From an uncultured Prevotella sp. (GTDB lineage: Bacteria; Bacteroidota; Bacteroidia; Bacteroidales; Bacteroidaceae): a stretch of 64,000 nt of DNA. Within the stretch, counting starts at the first letter, position 1; the number at the start of each line of letters is the position of its first letter. Below, in pieces: positions 34,109 to 44,062 of the stretch. The notes beneath the pieces are model-generated. The model was not told the origin of the DNA, searched no databases, and saw only the letters and a program-made list of their open reading frames with translations. The translations under genes and the position numbers were made by a program. Location of the stretch: the NCBI GenBank assembly GCA_945833995.1, contig CAMAGM010000001.1, forward strand, positions 22,631-86,630, given 5' to 3'.

Positions 34109-34984
34109 TCACCTATTCATCGCCCTAAAGTCGGAGGGTTTCATTCCCGTCTTCGCCTTGAATTTCGAGGAGAAATAGTCGGGCGACTCGAAATTGAGGC
34201 GGTAGGCTATTTCCTTTATGCTGTCGTCGGTGGTGGAGAGCAGCTCCTTGGCGCGTTGCAGTCTCAGGTCGTGCTGATATTGCGCTGGGGCGATGCCCGT
34301 ATATTCCTTGAACAGCTTGCGGAAACTGGAGTATCCCATGCCAAACTCTTGTGCTACGCCCTGAATGGTAAGGTCCTGTTCCAATGCCTCACGTATTCTC
34401 AGTCGTGCCTTGTTGATGATATCGACCTGTTGTGAGTTCTTGTTAAGTATGATGTTTCGTTCAAGCGAGTACATCAGTCCTATGAGATAGTTCACCATTC
34501 CCGCCAAGGTCTGCTGAACGTAAGCCGACTCCTCTTGAGCAATGTCGTATGCCTTCTCGTATGTAGCCTTTATCTCGTGACTGAATCCAACACGATATAT
34601 TGGTTTCTCCGGTGAGAGGAATCCTGCTTTCACTCGCTCGTCGATGTTCTTTCCCTTAAAGCCAATCCAATATTGTTTCCAACCCGTTGTCTCAAGTGGG
34701 TGATAGGTGTGCCACTCGCCTGGGAAAAGCAGGAACATATCGCCAGGCTTTATAGCCTGTTTCTTAACGTGTGCCGAGCTGAATACTCCCTCGCCCTCCA
34801 TGTTGTAGAGCAGTTGGTATTCGTCGAGCGTACGTCCTCTGTCGAGGTAAAAATAGTAGCCGTAGGCATGTCCCTTCGTTGGATAGGGTTCTCCAGGCTC
34901 GATTTGCTCCTTACCTATGGTGCTCACGGTGAGTCCCCATTCGGCGTCGCGTTCACTCGCCAGCAGATACTTACTTGTTTGCAT
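34109..34984 (-). CDS. AraC-family transcriptional regulator, probably rhamnose or pectin responsive
   Basis: This 291-residue protein has an N-terminal cupin sensing domain (about 20-160, VKKQAIKPGDMFLLFPGEWH) and a C-terminal pair of helix-turn-helix motifs (about 190-290, LTIQGVAQEFGMGYSSFRKL and SIKEIAYRLNFESPDYFSSK). The layout is that of RhaR/RhaS/AraC regulators. It leads the operon with rhaD and diverges from the double susCD operon, so it is the best candidate to control both. No hybrid two-component sensor, the common RG-I PUL regulator in Bacteroides, is present. The effector is inference. Confidence 0.9.
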   Translation of the reverse strand: MQTSKYLLASERDAEWGLTVSTIGKEQIEPGEPYPTKGHAYGYYFYLDRGRTLDEYQLLYNMEGEGVFSSAHVKKQAIKPGDMFLLFPGEWHTYHPLETTGWKQYWIGFKGKNIDERVKAGFLSPEKPIYRVGFSHEIKATYEKAYDIAQEESAYVQQTLAGMVNYLIGLMYSLERNIILNKNSQQVDIINKARLRIREALEQDLTIQGVAQEFGMGYSSFRKLFKEYTGIAPAQYQHDLRLQRAKELLSTTDDSIKEIAYRLNFESPDYFSSKFKAKTGMKPSDFRAMNR

Positions 34985-35030
34985 TTTAAATAAGAATAGG
35001 TCGTAATTGTTTTTTTGTTTTATTTGCGTG

Positions 35031-35038
35031 CAAAGATA
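35031..35038 (-). promoter_or_regulatory. -7 box of the araC-rhaD operon
   Basis: Reads TATCTTTG on the minus strand, 47 bp before the ATG at 34984. No -33 TTTG lies at the preferred distance. Confidence 0.6.
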
Positions 35039-35360
35039 ATGTAAATCTTTGAAACGTGCAAGTTTTTGTCAAATTTTGATGCCGTTCGGTCAAAAGTTAT
35101 AGAAAGTTTTTCGACTATTGCGATTGAAAAGCCAACTGCCAAGGGCATCAACCTTTTACATCCCAGCGATGCGGAGAGAGGAATTTAACATGCAGGCTCA
35201 TGATTTTGGCAGTTTTAAACTTTCCTTGACTTTTTCTACACATGCGACTTCTTTTGTACATACAACTTAACAGCCATTGTGTTTTATGGCTAAATTTTAA
35301 GGATTGCAAAGTTAAAATAAACTACAAAATGTATGGATTGCAAAAAAACAGCGGGGCAAG

Positions 35361-35404
35361 TTATTGCCAAAAATCCCAAATAATAGGGTATTATCGCCAA
35401 AAAT
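35361..35404 (+). promoter_or_regulatory. Direct repeats TTATyGCCAAAAAT upstream of the double susCD operon
   Basis: TTATTGCCAAAAAT (35361-35374) and TTATCGCCAAAAAT (35391-35404) differ at one base and are 30 bp apart, about three helical turns. They end 5 bp before the -33 TTTG (35410-35413). Paired direct half-sites next to the -33 box are typical of AraC-family activation, and an AraC gene lies on the other side of this gap. Binding is inference. Confidence 0.6.
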
Positions 35405-35409
35405 TATAG

Positions 35410-35438
35410 TTTGATTACGTGATTTTTCAATACCTTTG
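35410..35438 (+). promoter_or_regulatory. Promoter of the double susCD-PL11 operon
   Basis: TTTG (35410-35413) and TACCTTTG (35431-35438) make a -33/-7 pair with 17 bp between, the best promoter match in the window. The predicted start lies near 35445, about 40 bp before the ATG at 35487. Confidence 0.75.
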
Positions 35439-35486
35439 CACACAAATAAACTAACGTTTGCAAATATTTAAATAACTATAAATAAC

Positions 35487-38400
35487 ATGAACAAACAAGG
35501 CAAGTTAATTACCAAGTCAGTCTTGCCGTTCGCGCTATCTTGTATGGTTATGACTTTTTCGCCCAATATAGGTGTCCAAAAGGTTATGGCCGACATTCAT
35601 GAAGTGCAACAGGCTGGGACGATCAAAGGCACTGTCGTCGATGAAAACGGTGAGCCAGTTATTGGTGCAACGGTCCTTGTCGTAGGCGGCAAGACTACGC
35701 AGGGTACAGTTACCGACTTTGACGGAAATTTTAGTATTAATGTAAAACCTGGTCAAAAACTCAAGATTACCTACATCGGCTACGACGAGGCTTTGGTTTC
35801 TGCCAAGCAAGGTATGAAGGTGCAGATGAAGTCCTCCACAGGTTTTGAGCTTCAAGGTGTAGAGGTTGTCGCTTACGGTGTGCAGAAGAAGGTGACCGTC
35901 ACAGGTGCGATCTCCAGTGTGAAGAGCGAGGATTTGGTGCGCACTTCTGTCGGATCTGTGAACAATATTCTCGGAGGTCAGCTTTCGGGTGTGACCACGG
36001 TGCAGTATTCTGGTGAGCCAGGTTCGGACGCTGCTGAGATTTTCATTCGTGGTAAGGCGACGTTCGGCGATGCCACCCCACTCATTCAGGTTGACGGTGT
36101 GGAGCGTTCGATGGCCGACATCGACCCCAATGAAATAGAGAGCATTACCGTGCTCAAGGATGCCTCCGCCACTGCCGTGTTTGGTGTGCGCGGAGCAAAT
36201 GGTGTTGTGCTCATAACCACAAAGCGAGGAACGGAAGGCAAGGCGAAAATCAGCGTATCTACCTCATGGACAGCCCTCTCTCCCACCAAGATGATTGAGC
36301 AGGCAAACTCTTTCGAATATGCCAATTTCTATAATCAGATGTCCTACAACGACTATCTGCAGAGAGCCAATGTGGCAGTAGCGAATGGCAAATATGGCAA
36401 TATAAATGACTACATGGCAGAGAACGCCTTTGCTCCAAGCTTCTCACAGGCAATAATACAGAAGTTCAAGGACGGCAGCGACCCAATACGCTTCCCAAGC
36501 ACCAGTTGGGCAGACTATATAATGAAGGATGTCACCCTTCAGCAACAGCACAACTTGAACATATCGGGTGGAACCGACCGAGTCAAATACTTCATCTCAG
36601 CCGGATACTATTCGCAGGGCGGTCTGTTCAACGAGTTTGACCGAGGCTATAACTATGGCTACCAGTATCAGCGCTTCAACTATCGTGGAAACCTCGACCT
36701 CAAGGCAACGAAGACAACGACACTGTCGTTCAATGTGGCAGGTAACGTGAACGATGCCGACAAGCCATACACAGGTCAAGGGTCGGCTGGTATGATAAAG
36801 AATATCTACTATGCTACACCGTTCTCAAGCCCTGGTATAGTGGATGGCAAGATGGTTTATTGCACCACTGACTACACCGACGGTCTCAATCTTCCGTTCC
36901 TTGGTGGAACAGGTATGGCATACTATGGCAACGGATTCATGCAGACCAATATCAACAAGATACAGATGGACCTCGTGCTCGACCAGAAGCTTGATGCCAT
37001 CACGAAGGGTCTCTCACTGAAATTGAAGGGAGCATACAACTCTGCCTACACCGTCAACAAGCAAGGTAACTGCGGCGTGGCTTCATACAATCCTCTCGTA
37101 CAGTATGACGAGGCTGGCAACGTGATGTACAATGCCGACGGTACACCTTATATATTATATCGCCAGAACGGAAATGACACAGACCCTTCCTATTCCTATA
37201 ACCAAGGAAAAGGTCGTGACTGGTATTTGGAGGGAAGCCTCAACTACTCGCGCGTGTTCGGCAACCACACCTTCAACGCTCTTGTACTCTACAACCAATC
37301 AAAGCAGTATTACTACTCCGGTACATCCTATCCTGACGTGCCACGTTCGTATGTGGGACTCGTAGGACGTGTGACCTACGACTATGCCAACAAGTACATG
37401 GCAGAATTCAATGTCGGCTACAACGGCTCGGAGAACTTCGCCCCAGACAGGCGCTTCGGTACGTTCCCCGCTGGTTCGGTAGGATGGATTGTAAGCCAGG
37501 AGAAATTCTGGAAACCTCTTGCAAAGGTTGTCAGTTTCATGAAACTGCGTGCCTCTGTGGGACTCGTTGGTAATGACAAGACTGTGGAGGCAATACGATT
37601 CATGTATCTCGCCGACCCATACGGCACTGGCTCCGACGGACTTATGACCAACTGTCTGACATCTCCATATATTAACACATACGCCTACCTCTTCGGTAAC
37701 GCCCAGTCGGGTACGGTGTCGGGAACGTCAGGCATCGCCGGAGCTTACGAGTATCTGAAGAACAATCCTGACGTGGGTTGGGAGAAGGCTCTGAAACAGG
37801 ACTACGGAATTGACATCAACTTCCTCGGTGACCGTTTGAGAGCTACGTTCGACTACTACCGTGAGCATCGTACAGACATTCTTCTGCGTGACCAGACAGT
37901 ACCTTCAACCATCGGTTTCACCATGCCTTACACAAACATGGGTGTGACAGATTCTTGGGGTTGGGAATTCTCTTTGGGATTCAACGACAAAATAGGCAAG
38001 GACTTCCGTTTCTGGAGCAAGCTTAACCTCAGCTACAACCAAAACGAGGTGGTGGAGATGAAAGAGACTCCACAAAAGAACGAATATATGTTCCAGCGCG
38101 GACACCGCATCGGCTCCCGACTGATGTACCAGTTCTGGAAGTACTATGAGGGAGAACAGACAAAGGCAGAATACCAGCAGGTTTTCGGCACTCCGTTCCC
38201 AGAGCAGCTTGTAGCCAACCTCCAGCCAGGCGACTGTGTTTACGTTGACCTTGACAAGGATGGAAGAATTGACGAGAACGACATGAGCCGCGAGCTTGGC
38301 TATACAGACGACCCAGAGTATATGGCAGGTCTGACGTTTGGATTCAACTATAAGAGACTGACCTTCAATGCCCAGCTGACTGGTGCATGGAACGTGTCGC

Positions 38401-38810
38401 GCTACATCACCGACGTTTTCCGTCAGCCGTTCTTCTGCTCGTCGAACACCACACAGGGAGGTCTTCTCTCATACCATGTGGACAACACATGGACTCCAGG
38501 AGTATATGAGTCGCAGGACGCACTCTATCCACGTGCAACATGGACGAATGCCGTACAGAACTATGCAGCGTCAGACCTGTGGGAGAAAGATGCCAAGTAT
38601 CTTCGTCTGAAGACTATATCGCTCTCCTACGATTTTATCAACCCGACATTCAAGAAGATCGGAATGACGAAATGCGAGGTGACTCTCTCTGGTTACAACC
38701 TCTTTACCATCACTCCATACAAGTGGGGTGACCCTGAGACAAGGGCGTCTAGCGCACCTTCCTACCCACTTCAGCGCACTTATACAGTCAGTCTGAACAT
38801 AGGCTTCTAA
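35487..38810 (+). CDS. SusC-like TonB-dependent outer-membrane transporter (pair 2)
   Basis: This 1107-residue protein has a signal peptide (MNKQGKLITKSVLPFALSCM), a carboxypeptidase-regulatory-like domain (about 45-115, GTVVDENGEPVIGATVLVVG), a VEVVAYG TonB-box-like stretch (125-131), a plug with PLIQVDGVERSMADIDPNE and DASATAVFGVRGANGVVLIT, and a barrel ending in YTVSLNIGF. It is the first gene of a + operon of susC-susD-susC-susD and downstream genes. The SusD partner starts 36 bp after its stop. Role: import of pectin oligosaccharides. Confidence 0.95.
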   Translation: MNKQGKLITKSVLPFALSCMVMTFSPNIGVQKVMADIHEVQQAGTIKGTVVDENGEPVIGATVLVVGGKTTQGTVTDFDGNFSINVKPGQKLKITYIGYDEALVSAKQGMKVQMKSSTGFELQGVEVVAYGVQKKVTVTGAISSVKSEDLVRTSVGSVNNILGGQLSGVTTVQYSGEPGSDAAEIFIRGKATFGDATPLIQVDGVERSMADIDPNEIESITVLKDASATAVFGVRGANGVVLITTKRGTEGKAKISVSTSWTALSPTKMIEQANSFEYANFYNQMSYNDYLQRANVAVANGKYGNINDYMAENAFAPSFSQAIIQKFKDGSDPIRFPSTSWADYIMKDVTLQQQHNLNISGGTDRVKYFISAGYYSQGGLFNEFDRGYNYGYQYQRFNYRGNLDLKATKTTTLSFNVAGNVNDADKPYTGQGSAGMIKNIYYATPFSSPGIVDGKMVYCTTDYTDGLNLPFLGGTGMAYYGNGFMQTNINKIQMDLVLDQKLDAITKGLSLKLKGAYNSAYTVNKQGNCGVASYNPLVQYDEAGNVMYNADGTPYILYRQNGNDTDPSYSYNQGKGRDWYLEGSLNYSRVFGNHTFNALVLYNQSKQYYYSGTSYPDVPRSYVGLVGRVTYDYANKYMAEFNVGYNGSENFAPDRRFGTFPAGSVGWIVSQEKFWKPLAKVVSFMKLRASVGLVGNDKTVEAIRFMYLADPYGTGSDGLMTNCLTSPYINTYAYLFGNAQSGTVSGTSGIAGAYEYLKNNPDVGWEKALKQDYGIDINFLGDRLRATFDYYREHRTDILLRDQTVPSTIGFTMPYTNMGVTDSWGWEFSLGFNDKIGKDFRFWSKLNLSYNQNEVVEMKETPQKNEYMFQRGHRIGSRLMYQFWKYYEGEQTKAEYQQVFGTPFPEQLVANLQPGDCVYVDLDKDGRIDENDMSRELGYTDDPEYMAGLTFGFNYKRLTFNAQLTGAWNVSRYITDVFRQPFFCSSNTTQGGLLSYHVDNTWTPGVYESQDALYPRATWTNAVQNYAASDLWEKDAKYLRLKTISLSYDFINPTFKKIGMTKCEVTLSGYNLFTITPYKWGDPETRASSAPSYPLQRTYTVSLNIGF

Positions 38811-38846
38811 TAATGTAACAAGGTATAATGTAAAGAAAAGAACGAA

Positions 38847-41141
38847 ATGAAACACAATATATTATTACGTAGTGCAGTAGCCATGCTTGCGGCAAGTGCG
38901 ACGGTAATGTCGTGCACCGATGAGATTGCCCTTGGCAACGCTTCCATTGACGAAGTGGTAAGCTCCACTGCCACTATCGACACCGTGTTCAACAATGCTG
39001 AATATACTCGTCAGTTTCTTGTCGGAATATATTCCAAACAGTATTACGGACTTCCCTACGCCAATGGAGGCGACAAGATGCCCCATTCCGGCAATCCCTA
39101 TACTGGAAAGTTTGACGGTCTGACAGACTGTTGGCATCTGTTTTGGAATGGAGCCGCAGTGTATGGACAGTACTATACTGGTGCGATGACAGCCACCGTC
39201 AACCGCTCTGACGGACTCGATGGACCTCTCTATTCATACGACAAGGAGTACCAATGGTATATGATACGCGCTTCCCACATCTTCCTCAACAATGTGGATA
39301 GGGCACCAGAGGTGGACATGGCTCAAGAGGAGAAGAACCGTCTGAAGGCTGAGGCGCGCTGCCTTATGGTTGATGCCTTCTTCAATACTTTCCAGCACTT
39401 CGGAGGCATACCAATCATGGACCATGTGCTTGAGACAAGCGAGACTTCAGGACAATTCCCACGCAATTCCGTGGAGGAATGTGTTGATTGGATGGTGTGC
39501 CAGATAGACAGCGCAATCAACGAGAGCGCATTCCCATGGATTACTTCTAATCCAGCAACAATGAACGGTAGATGGACAAAGGCCGGTGCCATGGCATTGA
39601 AATGCAAGATTCTGCAGTTCGCAGCCTCGCCCCTGCTCAATCCAAAGGACGGAAAGCCATATTACTCTGCAGCTTCTGAGGAGGTTAGACCATACATCAT
39701 GTACACCGATGCCTCGAAGTATCAGGAGCGTTGGGACAAGTTTGCAAAGGCCTGCGACGATTTCTACAATATGCTGCAGAGCAATGGACAGTATGAGCTT
39801 GTTCAGGCTGTGATACCAACCACGGCTAAGACTCCTACATCCAAGCTGCCATACTACCGCCTCGCTTACAGACAGGGATATTTCCTCAACGCCTCTACCG
39901 AGATTCTCCACTCTGTCCGCGTCTATGGCAACGACCCGATGCAGACAGCCAGATATGGTTGGCACCAATGGTATTCAAAGGATGTTCCACGTAACTCCTA
40001 TTGCCCAACACATGAGTATGTAGAGAAGTTCTCGTGGTATGACGGCGAACCGTTCAACTGGGAGAATGCGGCAAAGAAGACCTATAAGGACAATGCCACA
40101 GAGCCAGAGGTGACAGAGCAAGCCAATGCCGACGGATCAGTGACTTATGTAGTATCAAACTTCGTAACCAATAAGCTGACAGGTGCCATCACGCGTAACG
40201 CAAAGTCGCTCCACACCATGTTTGTCAGCGGTGACGTGCCAGCAGGAGGTCGACAGATAAACACTTCTCTCACCCGCGACCCTCGTCTCTATGAGGAGTG
40301 CATTGTCAATGGTCAGAACACTAACCTCGACTGGACAACAGCCTCTATGACAGGTTATCCATGGGAGATATGGTATAACGGCAACGATGGTGGTACGGGT
40401 GTCTTGACACAGCAAAACACAATGTTCGGTTCGGGATACGGATTCAACAAATACTATCTCGGAACAGGTTCATATACCGCCGACCAGAGTGCAGACTCTT
40501 ACCGCTTCCCAACACAGTGGGTTGCCCTGTCACTGCCAGAATTCTATCTGCAATACGCAGAGGCTCTCGTGATGCGCTCTAACCCCGATGTCACGAAAGC
40601 TGTTCAGATGGTAGATAAGGTACGTTCTCGCGTAGGACTTCCAACCATGGCTAAGGTATGGACAAGCTCCACTTGGCGTGCGGCAAAGGGCTACTCTGCC
40701 ACAACGGCAGCAGCAGCGGCATCGGCTACAGTAAGTCTCGACAATGGAGAGACATCTACCGAGTTTATGGAGGAACTGCTCGACGAGCGTGTTCGCGAGC
40801 TTGGACTCACCAATGCCCGCTGGTTCGACATGGTTCGCCTGAAACGAACTGACTGGATGACCAAGCAACTGCATGGACTTATGCAGTATCGTATGATACA
40901 GAAGGGTAACGTGTTTGAGAGCCGCAACGTGGCATGGGTAGGTTCCGATAGAGAGAACGACGCATCGTCAACCCAGCCTCTGTTCTTCTTGAACACCATA
41001 AAGACCATTACGGGCAACAGCCGCTATCTTTGGGACAAGAACCCCAAAAGCGACGAAGTGAGGAAATGGTTGCTTGACCCACTGCCACAGGCAGAAATCA
41101 ACAAGAATTATGGTCTTGTCCAAAATCCTGGATGGGAATAA
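38847..41141 (+). CDS. SusD-like glycan-binding lipoprotein (pair 2)
   Basis: This 764-residue protein has the lipoprotein signal MKHNILLRSAVAMLAASATVMSC (Cys23). SusD/RagB features include YMIRASHIFLNNVDRAPEVD and KAEARCLMVDAFFNTFQHFG in the TPR part, and LDERVRELGLTNARWFDMVR near the C-terminus, ending INKNYGLVQNPGWE. It is the lid of the preceding SusC. The length is well above typical SusD. The next gene starts 22 bp after its stop (or 10 bp, at an alternative ATG). Confidence 0.93.
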   Translation: MKHNILLRSAVAMLAASATVMSCTDEIALGNASIDEVVSSTATIDTVFNNAEYTRQFLVGIYSKQYYGLPYANGGDKMPHSGNPYTGKFDGLTDCWHLFWNGAAVYGQYYTGAMTATVNRSDGLDGPLYSYDKEYQWYMIRASHIFLNNVDRAPEVDMAQEEKNRLKAEARCLMVDAFFNTFQHFGGIPIMDHVLETSETSGQFPRNSVEECVDWMVCQIDSAINESAFPWITSNPATMNGRWTKAGAMALKCKILQFAASPLLNPKDGKPYYSAASEEVRPYIMYTDASKYQERWDKFAKACDDFYNMLQSNGQYELVQAVIPTTAKTPTSKLPYYRLAYRQGYFLNASTEILHSVRVYGNDPMQTARYGWHQWYSKDVPRNSYCPTHEYVEKFSWYDGEPFNWENAAKKTYKDNATEPEVTEQANADGSVTYVVSNFVTNKLTGAITRNAKSLHTMFVSGDVPAGGRQINTSLTRDPRLYEECIVNGQNTNLDWTTASMTGYPWEIWYNGNDGGTGVLTQQNTMFGSGYGFNKYYLGTGSYTADQSADSYRFPTQWVALSLPEFYLQYAEALVMRSNPDVTKAVQMVDKVRSRVGLPTMAKVWTSSTWRAAKGYSATTAAAAASATVSLDNGETSTEFMEELLDERVRELGLTNARWFDMVRLKRTDWMTKQLHGLMQYRMIQKGNVFESRNVAWVGSDRENDASSTQPLFFLNTIKTITGNSRYLWDKNPKSDEVRKWLLDPLPQAEINKNYGLVQNPGWE

Positions 41142-41163
41142 CAATATAAAAATGAACTCGTAT

Positions 41164-44040
41164 ATGAAAACAAAGAACATATTTATGTTGACATTGCTCG
41201 CAGGTACTTGCCTGCCTGCAATGGCACAGTCGGACATCATAGATTCCGTGGCATATAAGGACCAGACCGTTGATATCGGTGCCAACCGCCAGTTCACACG
41301 CGAGCAATCAACGGCTTCCGTAAATGTCATTACAAGAAAGGATGTCAACAAGCGTGGAGCACGCAACATCGGCAACAATATCCTGGGACAAGGCTCCGGA
41401 CTTGTCGGACTCGATGGCAGTGGACTTTACAATAACCAGAATCCAACGTTCTACATAAGGGGGCTACAGTCGCTCAACGGAAGCACACCACTCTTCATCA
41501 TTGATGGAGTGGAACGCTCGATAGACAATGTGGTGGCTGAGGATGTGGAGAGCGTGCAGATACTGAAGGATGCCGCAGCCACTGCCCTCTATGGATACAA
41601 GGGAGCAAATGGTGTGGTAATCATTACAACAAAGCACGGACAGTACAACACCAAGTCGTTCACGTTCACATACGACCATGTGTTCCAGTTCCTCACCAAC
41701 AAGCCAGTAATGGCTGATGCCGCCACATACGCCTCTGCCGTAAACGAGGCTTATCGCAACCAAGGCAGTACAGGCAACGTGGCTTATAGCGATGCCGTGA
41801 TAAACGCATACAAGAACGGAACGAACCCTCTCTACTATCCAAATGTAAACTGGGTGGACGAGACTTTCCGCAATGTTTCCAATAACGACAGATTCAACCT
41901 CGAATTCAAGGGTGGTACAAAGAATTTCCGTTATTTCACCAACGTACAGCTTCTGACGAACAAGGGCTTTATCAAGAATTTCCAAAACGACGGTTATTCC
42001 ACCCAAAACAAATATACCCGTGGAACATTGCGCTCAAACATGGATATTGACCTCGGTCCAAAGACAAAGTTGCACACGCATCTCTTTGGCTTGCTTACAG
42101 AGCAGTCGCAACCTGGGGCACAGGCGGACCTTTGGTCGATGATCTATCAGGTACCAGCCAACGCTTTCCCAATAAAGGTCTCTGACGCTGTATGGGGTGG
42201 CAATACCGTGTACACTACGAATAACCCAGTGGCACAGAGCCAGGGTGCATCGTTCTACAAGAACCATCAGCGCGCACTCTATGCAGACCTCGTCCTTGAA
42301 CAGGATTTGTCGGCTATTACCCCAGGACTCAGTGCCCAGGGACAGATAGGCTATGACACTTGGTCGAACCTTTACGAGGACCACTCCAAGACCTATCGCT
42401 ATAGCTACTATGAGGTGGCAAACAATGGAGATGTAATGGCAGATGGTAGTGCCTCGATTTCCTCTGTGCTCGGTTCTGACTCCAGCATGGGCACAGCTTC
42501 AGGCAACAACGCTTGGGTACGCCGCTGTGTCTTCAATGGCTCTATAAATTATGACATGACTTTCGCAGAGAAACATGACGTATATGGACAGTTGAAGTAT
42601 GACTATGAGTTCAACGACCAGACAGGAACAAACACCACCGTCTATCGCCACAACATTTCCCTGTTCGCACATTATGGCTACGACAAGAGATACCTCCTCG
42701 ACGTGGCTCTCGTAGAGTCGGGCTCCAGCCGCCTCGCACCTGGCAGCAAGTGGGCTTTCTCACCTAACGTGAGTGCGGCATGGAACATCTCCAATGAGGA
42801 GTTCATGAAGGATGTGAAATGGGTTGACTTCCTCAAGCTCCGTGCATCATGGGGCAACCAATCACTTGATGTCCTCCCAGGCAGCAACGTATGGACATAC
42901 TACGACCAGTTCTATCTGATGAACGGAACTTCCTATCCTTTCGATGCCACGTACACTGGAACCCAGTGGGGAAATACATATCTCTCAACGGCTAAGACAC
43001 AGTCATTAGGACATGAGATGGCAAGCAAGTTCAACGTAGGAATTGACGCTACTCTCTTTGGCAGCCTAAACATCTCCTTGGACTATTACTATCAGCACCG
43101 TTACGATATTTGGTGCTCCACAGCAGGAAGTTATACAAGCGTCTTCGGACTTACTGCTCCATATGAGAATGTAGGTGTTGTCGATTCCAAGGGCTTTGAC
43201 ATCTCTGCCAACTACAGCAAGACGATAAACAAGGAATTCACAATCAACGTTGGTGCTTCGCTCACTCTCAACAAGAGCATAGTGAAGGAACAGGCCGAGG
43301 AGCCACAACTTTATGCCCATACGTCTTCTACAGGCGAACGCTATGGTCAGGCATTTGGCTACATTGCCAACGGCTTCTTCCAGAAGAGCGATGACCTCAA
43401 CGGCGACGGTGTCATCTCCGCAGCCGAAATGACAGAAAAGGGCTATCCTGTACAGTCGTTTACTACTGTCTATCCTGGTGATGTAAAGTATATCGACATT
43501 ACTGGCGACGGCACTATAGACGCCAACGACCGCAAGGCAATAGGCTATAGCACAACAACTCCTGACCTCTACTACAACTTCCACCTTGGCGCAGAATACA
43601 AGGGAATTGGTCTCGACGCCATGTTCCAGGGCGTAGGCAAGTGGACAGGTTTCATGACAACCAACGGACTTTACCGCTCGGCAGTGGCAACTAACACCTT
43701 GTCGCAGTATCTCTATGATAACTCTTGGTCGGCAGAGCGTGGCAATACGGAGAACGCTCTCTTCCCACGACTCTCTACCACAAGCAATGCCAACAACGAC
43801 TTGAACAGCACGCTCAACATGTTTGACCGCAGCTATCTCAAGCTCCGCTACGTTGAACTCTACTACAATCTGCCGAAGTCATTGCTCGAAAGCCTTAAGG
43901 TGGTAAATAACCTCAAGCTCTACCTCCGTGGCACCGACCTCTTCACTATCGACAACCTCGACGAGGCTGACGCAGCATCCTACGGTGCGACACAGCCATT
44001 GACGAGAAGTGTACAGATTGGTGCAGCAGTAACATTCTAA
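41164..44040 (+). CDS. Short SusC-like transporter lacking the regulatory N-domain (pair 3)
   Basis: The ATG at 41164 (MKTKNIFMLTLLAGTCLPAMA, signal peptide) gives 958 residues; an ATG at 41152 is the alternative. Unlike the other two SusC proteins it has no carboxypeptidase-regulatory-like domain: the mature chain goes directly to QTVDIGANRQFTREQSTASV and the plug (FIIDGVERSIDNVVAED, DAAATALYGYKGANGVVIIT). The barrel ends in RSVQIGAAVTF. The missing domain suggests a different interaction with TonB or with surface partners. It follows pair 2 in one operon, so two transporters are probably made together. Confidence 0.92.
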   Translation: MKTKNIFMLTLLAGTCLPAMAQSDIIDSVAYKDQTVDIGANRQFTREQSTASVNVITRKDVNKRGARNIGNNILGQGSGLVGLDGSGLYNNQNPTFYIRGLQSLNGSTPLFIIDGVERSIDNVVAEDVESVQILKDAAATALYGYKGANGVVIITTKHGQYNTKSFTFTYDHVFQFLTNKPVMADAATYASAVNEAYRNQGSTGNVAYSDAVINAYKNGTNPLYYPNVNWVDETFRNVSNNDRFNLEFKGGTKNFRYFTNVQLLTNKGFIKNFQNDGYSTQNKYTRGTLRSNMDIDLGPKTKLHTHLFGLLTEQSQPGAQADLWSMIYQVPANAFPIKVSDAVWGGNTVYTTNNPVAQSQGASFYKNHQRALYADLVLEQDLSAITPGLSAQGQIGYDTWSNLYEDHSKTYRYSYYEVANNGDVMADGSASISSVLGSDSSMGTASGNNAWVRRCVFNGSINYDMTFAEKHDVYGQLKYDYEFNDQTGTNTTVYRHNISLFAHYGYDKRYLLDVALVESGSSRLAPGSKWAFSPNVSAAWNISNEEFMKDVKWVDFLKLRASWGNQSLDVLPGSNVWTYYDQFYLMNGTSYPFDATYTGTQWGNTYLSTAKTQSLGHEMASKFNVGIDATLFGSLNISLDYYYQHRYDIWCSTAGSYTSVFGLTAPYENVGVVDSKGFDISANYSKTINKEFTINVGASLTLNKSIVKEQAEEPQLYAHTSSTGERYGQAFGYIANGFFQKSDDLNGDGVISAAEMTEKGYPVQSFTTVYPGDVKYIDITGDGTIDANDRKAIGYSTTTPDLYYNFHLGAEYKGIGLDAMFQGVGKWTGFMTTNGLYRSAVATNTLSQYLYDNSWSAERGNTENALFPRLSTTSNANNDLNSTLNMFDRSYLKLRYVELYYNLPKSLLESLKVVNNLKLYLRGTDLFTIDNLDEADAASYGATQPLTRSVQIGAAVTF

Positions 44041-44062
44041 ACCTTTTAAAATGATTACGAAT

